Shown: positions 1 to 8,879, counted from the first letter of the stretch. The stretch: 64,000 nucleotides of DNA from Blastocatellia bacterium (GCA_035275065.1 DATENM010000066.1:1-64000); one strand, 5' to 3'. The notes: generated by a model not told the origin, from the letters alone. Translations and numbers: made by a program.

Positions 1-140
1 AGCAAACGACGCGCGCCGCCCGCCCGCGTCGCCACCGCAATCGATAGCGCGCCCTTGATGGGCCGCACGCGGCCATCGAGCGACAGCTCGCCGACAATCA
101 CCGTATCATCCAGGCTTTCGCACTTGAGGTCGCCGTTGGC
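1..140 (-). pseudogene. Fragment of a ComM/YifB-type Mg-chelatase-like ATPase, cut by the window edge and by a junction near 140
   Basis: Read on the minus strand, bases 140 to 2 encode a stretch containing VGELSLDGRVRP followed by IKGALSIAVATR. This is the signature of the N-terminal domain of the ComM/YifB family of AAA+ helicase-like proteins linked to natural transformation. Upstream of about base 140 the ComM match stops and the same DNA reads as a tyrosine recombinase on the opposite strand. The 5' part of the gene is therefore missing here, and the rest would lie beyond base 1. Whether a complete copy exists elsewhere cannot be seen. Assembly error at the junction is an alternative to real disruption. 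Confidence 0.6.
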
Positions 141-141
141 C

Positions 142-906
142 GTCGAGCGCTTCAAAAGAGAGCGGCTTGCTACGCCGATCAAGGCAGGTAACAAGCCGCG
201 TAAGCCGGCATCGGTCAACCGCGAGCTGTCGTGTCTCTCGCGCATCTGCTCGATGGCTGTTGACAACGGGCTGATTCAGGCCAACCCGTGCAGCAAGGTA
301 AAGCTCTTGCGTGAAGACAATCAGCGCACGCGATACCTGACCAACGCCGAAGAACAACAACTGATGACCGCCATCACCAAAAACGACGAGCGATTGCGAC
401 CGCTGATCATTCTCGCGCTCAACACCGGCATGCGGCAAGGCGAGATCATCGGCCTGACCTGGCCGCAGATTGATTGGCAGCGCAACCTCATCGTCGTCAC
501 CAACACCAAGACCGGCCTTGATCGCCTTATCCCGATGACCGAAGCCGTAAAAGATTTGCTCGTCGGGCTGTGGCGCGAAGCCGACCGCTCAAAGGCGCAT
601 GTCTTCGACGATAACACCGACCGGGCGAGTGAGGCATTTCGTCGGCTCGCCGCCCGCGCCGGCCTCGTGGATTTCAAGTTCCATGACCTGCGCCATACCT
701 TCGCGACCCGACTGGCGCCGCACACGGACGCCTTCACGCTGGCGGCCTTACTCGGCCACAAAACGCTGGCGATGACGGCACGCTACACACATCCGACCGA
801 CGACGGCAAACGGCGCGCAATCGTCGCTTTGAACGGCCAGGCGAGCAAAGCTGGTCAAGAAAATGTCACAATCGATTTTCCGGCCAGAGTAAGCAAGGCC
901 GGGTAG
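142..906 (+). pseudogene. Tyrosine recombinase (phage-type integrase), N-terminal truncated
   Basis: The open frame runs from 55 to 906, but integrase-like sequence begins only at the VERFKRER motif near base 142. The first 29 codons of the frame are antisense ComM sequence. All catalytic residues are visible in frame numbering: R127 (TGMRQGE), K152 (TNTKTG), H210 and R213 (HDLRHT), H235 (LLGHK) and the nucleophile Y244 (ARYTHP). About 70-100 residues of arm-binding and core-binding domain are lacking compared with usual integrases of 350-400 residues, so activity is doubtful. The neighbouring excisionase-like gene suggests both are remnants of one integrative element. Confidence 0.75.
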
Positions 907-955
907 TTCTTTGAGTTGAGCAGTTAGAAGGCGGTGGGAGAGAAGGCGCGGGTTG

Positions 956-964
956 TGATACACT
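956..964 (+). promoter_or_regulatory. Possible extended -10 promoter
   Basis: TGATACACT fits an extended -10 (TG-N-TACACT) about 65 bases before the HTH gene at 1029. No convincing -35 lies 16-18 bases upstream. Weak support. Confidence 0.3.
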
Positions 965-1028
965 CAACGGCCAGCCGGGCGCGCGGCTTGAGCGGCGCCC
1001 CAGTTCGGCCACCGCAACGCGAGGTGAC

Positions 1029-1373
1029 ATGACCAGTAACCGCCGCAAATTTGCAACGATTGAGACGGCCTCCGACAAGCCCGACGCGGGCGAGCCTGCG
1101 AAGGAAAAGCGCGTCGAATACCTGACGGCGCGGCAACTCGCGGAGGTTTTGCAGGTGAGCCAGTCCACCATTCATCGCCTGCGCCGCGCCGGGCGCATTC
1201 CGGCGGTCGAGCTGACCGGGCGCTTGATCCGCTTCAGCCTGCGCGACGTGCAAAAGGCATTGAAGGCGATGCAGGCGGCGCGGCCTCACGACGACGGCGA
1301 AGCGCCTCAGGATGACGAGCCGACGGCGCAACTCTCGTTCGACGATCTCTTCGCGGAATTCATCGAGCGATAA
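1029..1373 (+). CDS. Excisionase-type helix-turn-helix DNA-binding protein
   Basis: This is a 114-residue protein. Residues about 36-88 form an HTH_17/excisionase-like winged helix: YLTARQLAEVLQVS, then STIHRLRRAGRIPAVEL, then the wing and RFSLRDVQKAL. Flanking segments are charged and probably disordered. A GAGGTG Shine-Dalgarno sits 3-4 bases before the ATG. In integrative elements such proteins direct excision or act as small regulators. The truncated integrase upstream on the same strand supports a mobile origin, although proteins of this type are also free-standing regulators. Its 3' end overlaps the convergent homoserine dehydrogenase gene by 14 bases. Confidence 0.75.
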   Translation: MTSNRRKFATIETASDKPDAGEPAKEKRVEYLTARQLAEVLQVSQSTIHRLRRAGRIPAVELTGRLIRFSLRDVQKALKAMQAARPHDDGEAPQDDEPTAQLSFDDLFAEFIER

Positions 1374-2358
1374 CTTTCACGATGTCATCGACAATCGTTT
1401 GCGCGATGGCGTCGCGGCCCGAACGCGCCGCCGAGATCACTTCGCGCCGGCTCGCGGTTCTGAAGACGGCGAGCTTCGACGTTCCATTGACCGCATAAAA
1501 CGGCGACTCCTCACCAACCAGCTTCGGCACCACGCTGACTCGCGCTCGCCCTTGATAGAGGCGGGCGCGGCCCACCAGACGAACGACGCGATGACTCTCG
1601 CGGCCAACTCGAATCAAATCGTCCGTCTCCTGGCTGATGCCGATGCGCGTCACTTCATCAAGCCGCGTGTCGGCGTTCATCAAGGCCTGCGCCAGTATCA
1701 ACGTCTTGACGGCGGTGTCCCAGCCGTCAACATCGAGCGACGGATCAGGCTCGGCAACCCCTGCCGCCTGCGCGCTCCGCAAGGCTTCGTCGAACGACGC
1801 GCCGCGCTCCCGCATCTCTGTGAGAATGTAATTGGTCGTCCCATTCAGAACGCCGCGAATCTCGATCAGGCGCTCGCCCGCCAGCTCGTCGGGAATGCTC
1901 ACGCCGGTCGTGCCGGTAAAGCCGAGCCGCGCGCCGCCCGTCTGTGCCGCCTGTTGCAGCGCCGCGAAGCCATGCACGAGCGGCCCCTTGTCCACGGTGA
2001 CGACGTGAAGGCCCGCACGGAGCGCGGCGCTATTTAGATCGAGCGCCGGCTGACCGTCTTTTAAATTCGTCGGCAATGATTCGACCAGCACGCGAACGCC
2101 GGCCAGGGTAAGCTGATCAATGAAGGCGCGCGAGTCAGTGAGCGTGGATGAGCCGGCAAACTCGCGGAGGGGGCGGCCCACGGTTTTGTGATCAATGATA
2201 CGCTGAAGCGCTTGATCGGATTCGACCAGGGTGCCGCCACTGCGGTCGGCCAGGGCGCGAACGCGCAAGCGGATGCGCGGATCGCCCATCCGCCCGATGT
2301 AATCAGCGAATGCGCGCCCGACGTTTCCGAATCCGAGCAGGGCGACGTCTACCTGATG
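1360..2358 (-). CDS. hom: Homoserine dehydrogenase (short form without ACT domain)
   Basis: The enzyme reduces aspartate semialdehyde to homoserine with NAD(P)H, feeding threonine and methionine synthesis. Near the N-terminus LLGFGNVGRAF is the Rossmann nucleotide-binding loop. The hallmark GVLNGTTNYILTEM is followed by AEPDPSLDVDGWD, which fits the catalytic and metal-binding region. At 332 residues it ends after the catalytic domain and lacks a C-terminal ACT domain, so feedback control by threonine is unlikely through that route. The ATG at 2358 is chosen because family members start just before the GxGxxG. An in-frame GTG at 2391 lies 5 bases after the upstream gene's stop and would imply coupled translation. 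Confidence 0.9.
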   Translation of the reverse strand, partial: HQVDVALLGFGNVGRAFADYIGRMGDPRIRLRVRALADRSGGTLVESDQALQRIIDHKTVGRPLREFAGSSTLTDSRAFIDQLTLAGVRVLVESLPTNLKDGQPALDLNSAALRAGLHVVTVDKGPLVHGFAALQQAAQTGGARLGFTGTTGVSIPDELAGERLIEIRGVLNGTTNYILTEMRERGASFDEALRSAQAAGVAEPDPSLDVDGWDTAVKTLILAQALMNADTRLDEVTRIGISQETDDLIRVGRESHRVVRLVGRARLYQGRARVSVVPKLVGEESPFYAVNGTSKLAVFRTASRREVISAARSGRDAIAQTIVDDIVKVIAR

Positions 2359-2395
2359 CATAAGCGACTGGATCGGCTCGCGGTCGCGCACGGGT

Positions 2396-3421
2396 TCAGA
2401 CGGTTTCGACGACGATTTCCGGCAACAAGCCTTTGATGTCGCGGACGACGCGGGCGACCTCTTCTTTGTCGCCGATAGCCATCATGAAAAACTTATAGCC
2501 GTTGTGAAAACAGATCAGGCCGTTGCCGAAAAGCCAGATGCTCGAAAGCATCGGGTTGCCGCCGAGCACCAGGCTGATGGGCAGGCCGGTGACGACGCCG
2601 CCGGTCAACGCTTCGGCGATCAAGCCGGCGCCGGCGGCAATGCTGAATGCGCCGAGCAACGGCGCGCCGACGTATTTAGCGGCGTCGCGCTGAAATCGGA
2701 CGCGCGCCGCTTCGGCATCCGAGAGCTTGCCCTCAGCGACCAGTGTTTCTTGCTTCTTTAAGAATTTCTCGTAGCGCTCGGCGAGCTTTCTTAAACCATA
2801 AGGCGCGAGCGCCGAATGAAAGAGCCAGCTGCCGGCGCCGCCCGCGCCCAACAACGTCACGTCGAGCGACGCGAAGGCCGCGCCCATGCGCGTGCCGGCG
2901 ACGAAGCCGAGTGAAACAACAGCGGCTTTGCCGGGATTACGCTTGGCCCAGCGGCGGGCGCTGGCGACGGCACTGGTTAGCGAGGAAGGCAGGCGCGCCG
3001 CCGACGCCGTGGTGCGCGCCGCGTCCGCCGCTTGCTCGTAATAGCGGCGCGCTTCGCCGAACAAATCGCCGGCTTTATCTTTGGCGTCGGCGGCGGCATC
3101 TTTGGCTGCCGCGACGCCTGTGTCTACGACCTCACCGACTTTTTTTTTAACGCCGGCCTTGTTGAGCGCATCGTCGGCGGTGTCAACGGCGCGCCGCGCC
3201 GTGTCGGTGACGCGCTCGGTTATGTGATGCTCGCGGTTGATGCGGCGGGCTTCCTGGCGCGCGTCGTCGAGCGTTGCGGTCGCCACGTCGGCGCCCTTGC
3301 GCAGCGCCTCGGTGGTCTTGCGCGTGCCTTCGTCGAGCTTCGACTTGAGCTTGTATTTCTCGTCCAGCTCGCGCGCCGTCTGTTGCGCGCGGCGTTTCAA
3401 TTCATCCAGCTTGCTCGGCAT
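2396..3421 (-). CDS. Coiled-coil/LEA-like protein with hydrophobic C-terminal half, unknown function
   Basis: This is a 341-residue protein I do not recognise. Residues 1-140 are a highly charged, Ala/Lys/Asp-rich amphipathic helical region with repeating patterns (AAAKDAAADAKDKAGD), resembling LEA/apolipoprotein-like or YtxH-like segments. Residues about 165-310 contain several Gly/Ala-rich hydrophobic stretches, probably membrane helices, separated by a charged helical hairpin around 215-245. An AAGGAG Shine-Dalgarno precedes the ATG. It may associate with membranes under stress, but that is inference from composition. The stop codon lies 5 bases before an alternative GTG of hom. Confidence 0.6.
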   Translation of the reverse strand: MPSKLDELKRRAQQTARELDEKYKLKSKLDEGTRKTTEALRKGADVATATLDDARQEARRINREHHITERVTDTARRAVDTADDALNKAGVKKKVGEVVDTGVAAAKDAAADAKDKAGDLFGEARRYYEQAADAARTTASAARLPSSLTSAVASARRWAKRNPGKAAVVSLGFVAGTRMGAAFASLDVTLLGAGGAGSWLFHSALAPYGLRKLAERYEKFLKKQETLVAEGKLSDAEAARVRFQRDAAKYVGAPLLGAFSIAAGAGLIAEALTGGVVTGLPISLVLGGNPMLSSIWLFGNGLICFHNGYKFFMMAIGDKEEVARVVRDIKGLLPEIVVETV

Positions 3422-3508
3422 GACTTACTCCTTACGATTTATCTTACCCCTGATGCGGAAGCGTTGGACAGCCAACAGCTCATACGCACCCTGATAAAAG
3501 TCTGTTCC

Positions 3509-4411
3509 TCACGCGCCGAAGATCGCCCGCGCGGCGCGAATCGTATTGCAATGCGCTTCGACCGTATCGGCAACGTCGCGCGCATAACCGCCGCCGAGCG
3601 TAATTACACACGGCACCTGGCGGGCGTGGCAAGCGGTCAGCACCATCTCGTCGCGCCGCTTGAGACCCGCGAGCGTCAAAGCGAGCCGCCCCAACCGATC
3701 ATCGAAAAACGGATCAACGCCGGCCTGATAAAAAACGATGTCGGGGCGGAAGCCGTCAAGGGTCGTCGCCAGATGCAGCGCCAGCGCATACAGGTATTCC
3801 TCGTCATCCGTGCCGTCGGCGAGCCCCACGTCAAGCGTGCTCTGTTGCTTGACGAGCGGGAAATTCTTCTCGCCGTGCAGCGACAGCGTAAAGACTTCGG
3901 GGTCGTCCGCGAAGATCGCCGCCGTGCCATTCCCCTGATGCACGTCGAGATCGACCACCGCGGCGCGACGCAGCACCCCTTCGGCGCGCAGCACGCGAAT
4001 CGCGATGGCAATGTCATTAAAGACACAAAAGCCCTCGCCGTGCCCGGAGAAAGCGTGATGCGTGCCGCCGCCGAGATTGGCCGCCACGCCATCAGCGAGC
4101 GCCGCGCGGGCGGCGGCGAGCGTGCCGCCTACAGAGACCCGCGAGCGCCCGACCAGCAGTTCGCTCCAGGGCAAACCGAGGCGGCGCACTTCGCGGTCAG
4201 TCAGAAGGCCCGCGACCAGGCGGTCATAATAATCCGCCGTGTGGACGAGCAGCGCCTCGTCGCGCCCGACCAGCGGCGAATGAAAGAGATGATGCGGGCG
4301 CAACACGCCTTCGGCGTCGAGCCGCTGGCGAATCATCGAGTATTTGACGATGGGGAAACGGTGCTGCGGCGGCAGCGGGATGACATAGCGATCCGAATAG
4401 AAGGCTTTCAT
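3509..4411 (-). CDS. Histone-deacetylase-family (acetoin-utilization-like) zinc deacetylase
   Basis: This 300-residue protein covers the whole arginase-like HDAC fold. Zinc ligands are D156 and H158 (DLDVHQGNG) and D233 (QAGVDPF). The catalytic His pair is H118-H119 (GGGTHHAFSGHGEGFCVFND), and the transition-state Tyr lies in TLGGGYARDV. Bacterial members deacetylate acetyl-lysine proteins or small N-acetyl amines such as polyamines, and the substrate here is unknown. Its ATG directly follows the stop of the upstream thioesterase (TAAATG), so the two are translationally linked. Confidence 0.9.
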   Translation of the reverse strand: MKAFYSDRYVIPLPPQHRFPIVKYSMIRQRLDAEGVLRPHHLFHSPLVGRDEALLVHTADYYDRLVAGLLTDREVRRLGLPWSELLVGRSRVSVGGTLAAARAALADGVAANLGGGTHHAFSGHGEGFCVFNDIAIAIRVLRAEGVLRRAAVVDLDVHQGNGTAAIFADDPEVFTLSLHGEKNFPLVKQQSTLDVGLADGTDDEEYLYALALHLATTLDGFRPDIVFYQAGVDPFFDDRLGRLALTLAGLKRRDEMVLTACHARQVPCVITLGGGYARDVADTVEAHCNTIRAARAIFGA

Positions 4412-4822
4412 TTACGCTTCATCACGAATGGGCACAGGGCGGCGGTCGTCATCAATGGCGACGTAGACGACCTCGGCTTCGGTGACGCGCACGCGCTGGC
4501 CGGGGTTCGAGACGCGGTCGGCTTCGACCGTCACCTTGACGGTGATCGACGTTCGCCCGACGCGCACCAGCTCGGTGTAAAAGCTCACCAGGTCGCCGAC
4601 AAAGACCGGCGCGACGAAGACCACTTCGCGCATGGCCTTGGTAACGATCTTCTTCAAAGTGTGGCGGCGCACTTCAATCGCCGCCGCAATATCGATGTAG
4701 CTCAAGATGACGCCGCCAAAGATGGTACCGTGCGCGTTGGTGTCTTTGGGCATCAGCACCACGCGGATGGCCGGCTCGCGCCCCGGCATGTTGTATTCAA
4801 ATCCGGTCTTCGATTCGCTCAT
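4412..4822 (-). CDS. Acyl-CoA thioesterase, YciA/BACH-type hotdog
   Basis: This is a 136-residue single hotdog domain. MPKDTNAHGTIFGGVILSYID carries the Asn and the GG of the YciA/acyl-CoA hydrolase family active site, followed by the long central helix. It should hydrolyse acyl-CoA to free acid and CoA in the cytosol, and chain-length preference cannot be read from sequence. It is the first gene of a two-gene unit with the deacetylase downstream, with which it shares a stop-start junction. A link to acyl or acetyl turnover is plausible but unproven. Confidence 0.85.
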   Translation of the reverse strand: MSESKTGFEYNMPGREPAIRVVLMPKDTNAHGTIFGGVILSYIDIAAAIEVRRHTLKKIVTKAMREVVFVAPVFVGDLVSFYTELVRVGRTSITVKVTVEADRVSNPGQRVRVTEAEVVYVAIDDDRRPVPIRDEA

Positions 4823-4846
4823 ACCCCATCAGCCTAATCCAGAAGG

Positions 4847-4960
4847 AAGGTAAAAGTAAAAAGTAAAAAGGTAAAAGGTCGGCAGGAAATTGAATAGATA
4901 ACCAGTCCTATTTCTAGCTCGGCTCTGCACTTTTACCTTTTTACTTTTTACTTTTACCTT
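4847..4960. repeat. Perfect 31-bp inverted repeat made of AAGTAAAAAGG-like words
   Basis: The left arm 4847-4877 and right arm 4930-4960 are exact reverse complements of 31 bases, separated by 52 bases. Each arm is built from variants of the word GTAAAAAG, so it is strikingly AT-rich and low in complexity compared with the surrounding DNA. It fills the divergent intergenic region between the thioesterase (minus) and Nudix (plus) genes, so a simple terminator role is unlikely. Confidence 0.95.
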
Positions 4961-4983
4961 TTTCCGGTGCTACTGTCGCTCAT

Positions 4984-5418
4984 ATGGAACCGAGGGATGA
5001 AATCGTCGCGGCGGGCGGCCTCGTCATTGATGCAAGCGACGAGCAGACGCCGCGCGTCTTACTGGTGCATCGCCCGAAGTACGATGACTGGTCGTATCCA
5101 AAAGGCAAGCTCGACCCGGGGGAAACGATTGAAGCCGCCGCCTTGCGCGAAGTCGAAGAGGAGACCGGCCTGCGCTGTCGCATCATTCGCGAGCTGACGT
5201 CTGTGCATTACCTGTATCGCGGGCGCGGCGGCGAGACGCGGCCCAAGGTTGTGCATTACTACTTGATGGAAGTAACCGGCGGCGAGATTCATGTGAACAT
5301 GTACGAGATAGACGAGGCCCGCTGGTGTACGGTGAGCGACGCGATGGCGCGCCTGCGTTACGATCACGACCGCCAGATACTGACGGCGCTGTTTGACCCG
5401 GCCCGGCGCACCCCCTGA
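4984..5418 (+). CDS. Nudix hydrolase
   Basis: This 144-residue protein has a complete Nudix box, starting at G41 with E47, R55-E56 and E59-E60 before TG at 61-62. It places Mg2+ for hydrolysis of a nucleoside diphosphate linked to another moiety. RPKYDDWSYPKGK resembles MutT/Ap4A-hydrolase-like members that begin with a lysine-rich PKG motif, so diadenosine polyphosphate or oxidised nucleotides are possible substrates. The start is the ATG at 4984. No strong Shine-Dalgarno is visible, and the region just upstream is the 31-bp inverted repeat. Confidence 0.88.
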   Translation: MEPRDEIVAAGGLVIDASDEQTPRVLLVHRPKYDDWSYPKGKLDPGETIEAAALREVEEETGLRCRIIRELTSVHYLYRGRGGETRPKVVHYYLMEVTGGEIHVNMYEIDEARWCTVSDAMARLRYDHDRQILTALFDPARRTP

Positions 5419-5427
5419 AGAATTATC

Positions 5428-5455
5428 TTCACACGTCCGGGCCTTCGAGTAGAAT
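5428..5455 (+). promoter_or_regulatory. Sigma70-like promoter for the SAM hydrolase gene
   Basis: TTCACA (5428-5433, 5 of 6 matches to TTGACA) is followed after 16 bases by TAGAAT (5450-5455, 5 of 6 matches to TATAAT). It lies 36 bases before the ATG at 5491. Confidence 0.55.
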
Positions 5456-5490
5456 GGCTTTGCCCCTCGACGACGACATGGGAGGTGTTG

Positions 5491-6291
5491 ATGGCTGAAC
5501 GCAAACCGCTGATTACCTTGACGACAGACTTCGGCGAAGCCGATTACTACGTGCCGGCGATGAAAGGCGCGATCCTGACGGTCAACCCGCAGGCCGAGAT
5601 TATAGACCTGACGCATCAGGTTCCGCCGCACGACCTTTACGCCGCGGCCTTCATGCTGCTTTGCTGCTACACAGACTTCCCGAAGATGACGCTGCACGTC
5701 GTCGTCGTTGATCCGGGCGTCGGCACCGAGCGCCGGCCTCTGCTGGTGATGACCGACAACTATAACTTCATCGGCCCCGACAATGGCGTGTTCAGTTATA
5801 TCTACCAGCGCGAGCACATCAACCGCATCGTTCACCTGAGCGAGACGCACTACTTCCGCCAGCCGGTGTCGAACACTTTTCACGGGCGCGACGTTTTTGC
5901 GCCGAGTGCCGGTTACGTTTCGAGGATGGTTGATTGGAGCAAGATGGGGGTCGAAATCAACGACCCCGTGCGCTTCAACACGCCGACGCCGGTGGTGGCG
6001 TCCGACAAACAGATTCGCGGCCACGTGCTGCACATTGATCGCTTCGGCAATCTCATCACCAACATCACCACTGCCGAGCTGCCCGTGGAGCGTGCCCGCG
6101 CCGGCGCCCGCATTCGCGTCGGCAAGCACGAAGCGGCGCGCGTTCTGAACACCTATGCCGAAGCCAATCCGGGCGAGCTCTTCGCCTACTTCGGCAGCGC
6201 AGGGTTTCTGGAGTTGGCCGCGCCGCGCCAGCACGCCGCCCGTATGATCGAAGCGCGGCGCGGTCTTGAAGTCGAAGTCCTACTTCCCTGA
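5491..6291 (+). CDS. S-adenosyl-L-methionine hydrolase (DUF62, adenosine-forming)
   Basis: This 266-residue protein belongs to the SAM hydroxide adenosyltransferase/fluorinase-chlorinase superfamily. The water-activating triad is visible as D74 and R81 (VDPGVGTERRP) and H131 (TFHGRDVFAP). These spacings match the D-R-H triad known from archaeal DUF62 proteins, not the halogenases. The predicted reaction is SAM plus water to adenosine and methionine, and the physiological role in bacteria is poorly understood. The ATG at 5491 is chosen because GGAGG lies 6 bases upstream. An in-frame start two codons earlier overlaps that site. Confidence 0.88.
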   Translation: MAERKPLITLTTDFGEADYYVPAMKGAILTVNPQAEIIDLTHQVPPHDLYAAAFMLLCCYTDFPKMTLHVVVVDPGVGTERRPLLVMTDNYNFIGPDNGVFSYIYQREHINRIVHLSETHYFRQPVSNTFHGRDVFAPSAGYVSRMVDWSKMGVEINDPVRFNTPTPVVASDKQIRGHVLHIDRFGNLITNITTAELPVERARAGARIRVGKHEAARVLNTYAEANPGELFAYFGSAGFLELAAPRQHAARMIEARRGLEVEVLLP

Positions 6292-6408
6292 GTTGAGCCG
6301 CGAGCGCGGGCGACGAGCCCGCCGCTCCTCCAACACGCTAGCCTGGCCGCGCTCCCAGGCGCTCCTGGCGGCGAACCGGGCCCTGCCCAGGCGTTTTTAG
6401 CGCCTTCG

Positions 6409-6437
6409 TTGACAGCCCTCGGCGCGTCGCTTATCCT
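6409..6437 (+). promoter_or_regulatory. Sigma70-like promoter for citrate synthase
   Basis: A consensus -35 TTGACA (6409-6414) is followed after 17 bases by TATCCT (6432-6437). The start codon lies 67 bases downstream of the -10. Confidence 0.65.
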
Positions 6438-6503
6438 TCAATTTGGATCGAACCAGCGTCACTTACACACTCAGACCATGCAACGCGAAAGGAATCAAAG
6501 AAG

Positions 6504-7640
6504 ATGTCGAGTGAAGCCAATGTGGCCAAAGCCGGCCTCGAAGGCATCGTCGCGGCGCAGTCTTCGCTCAGCGACGTGAACGGCATTGAAGGCCGCCTGA
6601 TCTACGCCGGATATGACATACACGATCTCGCCCAGCACGCCGCCTTCGAGGAAGTCATCTACCTGCTCTGGAATTTGCGCCTACCCACCCGCAGCGAGCT
6701 CAATGAGCTGGAGCAGCAGATCAGCCGCGAGAGTCAGCTCCCCGAAGGGATTCAACAACTGATCCGCGCCATCCCGACATCGGCAAGCCCGATGGATATG
6801 CTGCGCACGGTGGTTTCGGCGCTGGCTCTATATGACGAAGAGGCCGGCGATATGTCGAGCGCCGCGAATCTGCGTAAAGCGGTCCGCCTGACGGCTCGAT
6901 TCCCCATCATCGTCACCACGTTTCAGCGACTGCGCAACGGGCTGGAGCCGGTCACGCCGCGCCCTGACCTGACGATTGCCGGCAACTTTCTCTACACGCT
7001 GAATGGCACAGAGCCGGACGAAGTGGCGACGCGGACGATGGACGTTGCTTTGATTCTGCACGCCGATCATGAATTGAACGCTTCGACGTTTGCGGCGCGA
7101 GTGACGGCGGCGACGCTGTCGGATATCTACTCGGCAATCGTGTCGGCCATCGGCACGCTCAAAGGCCCGTTGCATGGCGGCGCCAACGAAGGCGTCATCA
7201 AGAACCTGCTCGAAATCGGCAGCCCCGATAACGTCGAGCCGTGGGTGATGAACGCTTTTGCCAACAAGCAGAAGATCATGGGCTTCGGCCACCGCGTCTA
7301 TCGCACGGAAGACCCGCGCGCCACGCACCTGCGCGAGATGTCGCGGCAGCTCGGCGAGCGCACGGGCGAGAGCAAGTGGTACGACATGTCGCGCAAGATG
7401 GAAGAGGTCGTTAAGCGCGAGAAGCATCTGAACGCCAATGTCGATTTCTACTCGGCTTCGACCTACTACGCGCTCGGCATCCCGACCGACCTGTTCACGC
7501 CGATCTTCGCCTGTAGCCGCATCGCCGGCTGGACGGCGCACGTTTTAGAGCAGTACGCCAACAACCGCTTGATCCGCCCGCGCGCCGAATACGTCGGCCC
7601 GCGCGACCTGAAATACACGCCGATAGACGAACGCGGCTAA
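6504..7640 (+). CDS. gltA: Citrate synthase
   Basis: This 378-residue protein condenses acetyl-CoA with oxaloacetate, the entry step of the TCA cycle. The catalytic residues are visible: H224 (GPLHGGAN), H263 (MGFGHRVYR) and D314 (NVDFYSAST), with H189 in the HELNAST helix. Its length matches the short citrate/2-methylcitrate synthase group found in many bacteria, so a side activity with propionyl-CoA cannot be excluded. It is monocistronic, with its own promoter and a convergent gene downstream. Confidence 0.93.
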   Translation: MSSEANVAKAGLEGIVAAQSSLSDVNGIEGRLIYAGYDIHDLAQHAAFEEVIYLLWNLRLPTRSELNELEQQISRESQLPEGIQQLIRAIPTSASPMDMLRTVVSALALYDEEAGDMSSAANLRKAVRLTARFPIIVTTFQRLRNGLEPVTPRPDLTIAGNFLYTLNGTEPDEVATRTMDVALILHADHELNASTFAARVTAATLSDIYSAIVSAIGTLKGPLHGGANEGVIKNLLEIGSPDNVEPWVMNAFANKQKIMGFGHRVYRTEDPRATHLREMSRQLGERTGESKWYDMSRKMEEVVKREKHLNANVDFYSASTYYALGIPTDLFTPIFACSRIAGWTAHVLEQYANNRLIRPRAEYVGPRDLKYTPIDERG

Positions 7641-7695
7641 TCAGTAGCGCGTTGGTAAGCCGCCCCACGCTCCGCTAGGGGCGCAGAACCAGCTT

Positions 7696-8770
7696 CTACG
7701 CCTCGGCTCGCTCCAGCAAAGCGCGCGTTGCCGCGAAGCGGTCAAGCTCGCGCATCGCCGCAAGGGCGCGGTCGCGCGCCGGCCCGATGTAAGGAACATA
7801 AGTCATATTGCCCAGCGCCGCCTGCGACGCATAGGTGCCGAGCGCCTTGAGCATTCGCTGCACGGTCATCAATCGTAGCTCGCGGCGGAATTCGGTTACG
7901 GCGTCGAGCGGCTGCGCCGACCTCGCCTTACCTTCGATGAAACGTTCGACCAGCTCGCTCATCAATTCCGCATCAAGCGTCGCGTAGGGGTCGCTGATCA
8001 GCGAGGCGACGTCATAACTCGCCGGCCCCATGCGCGCATCCTGATGATCGATGATGAACATGCGCTCGTCTTTCATCATCAGGTTGCGCGCGTGGTAGTC
8101 ACGGTGGACCAGCACACGCGGGCAGGCGGCCAGCTCGCCGCAGAGCGACTTGAAATCCGCCTGCATGGCGTTGGCGGTCGCCGGATCGAGCTTCAGCTTC
8201 AAATAGCGGTTGATGAAGTTGGCAAAGAAGAAGCCCAGCTCCCAGCGTAGCTTCGCCTCGTCAAAAGCCATGTGCGAGCAGATCGAATCGGCTTCCAGAG
8301 CCAGTTTCGTGGCGCTCTGAATATCAACGATCAAATCGGCGGCGCGGCGGTAGGCGTCGCGGACCTCTGCCGCCGGGCGGTTCGTCATCCAATCCTGCAA
8401 GCGCATGTCGCCAACATCTTCAAACAGCATCAGGCCGTCGGCCCCTGATGTCGCCAAGATGCGCGGCACCGGCAGGCCGGCTTCGATAAACAGCCGGGTC
8501 GCTTCGATGTGCGCCAGCGCATTGCTGTGATAGGTGAGCCGCGCCGATGGGTTCACGGCTTCCATCCGCGCCAGCCGGTCAACCGCGCGCTCCGACTCAT
8601 CGAACGGCTCGCCGTAGAGGCAGACGACCAGCGTCCGTCCCGCGGCAGCCGCGCGCAGGTAAACTCGTGTCGAGGCGTCGCCCGTCAACGGCGTGATGCG
8701 GACCTGATCCGCCGCCGCGTCAAGGTGACGCGCCGCCAGTTCTAACATTGCAGGTGGATAGGTACTTTCC

Positions 8771-8772
<2 letters not shown>
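7696..8772 (-). CDS. APH-fold sugar kinase, AmgK-like (cell-wall MurNAc/GlcNAc kinase)
   Basis: This 358-residue aminoglycoside-phosphotransferase-fold kinase has GDASTRVYLR near residue 31 (nucleotide loop), HRDYHARN at 223-230 with catalytic D225 and N230, and DHQD at 242-245 binding Mg2+. This pattern is typical of AmgK, which phosphorylates the anomeric hydroxyl of MurNAc and GlcNAc during peptidoglycan recycling. The adjacent nucleotidyltransferase looks like its partner MurU, and the pairing is the main support for this name. The frame stays open to 8853, but the extra 27 residues translate repeat DNA, so the ATG at 8772 is preferred. No Shine-Dalgarno is visible. Confidence 0.72.
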
Positions 8773-8875
<103 letters not shown>

Positions 8876-8879
8876 GTCT

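Noticed and set aside
3032..4837. 601-codon plus-strand open frame opposite the deacetylase and thioesterase
   Set aside because: It is antisense to two well-supported genes, and its translation is Arg/His/Asp-rich without motifs, as expected from GC-rich codon shadowing.
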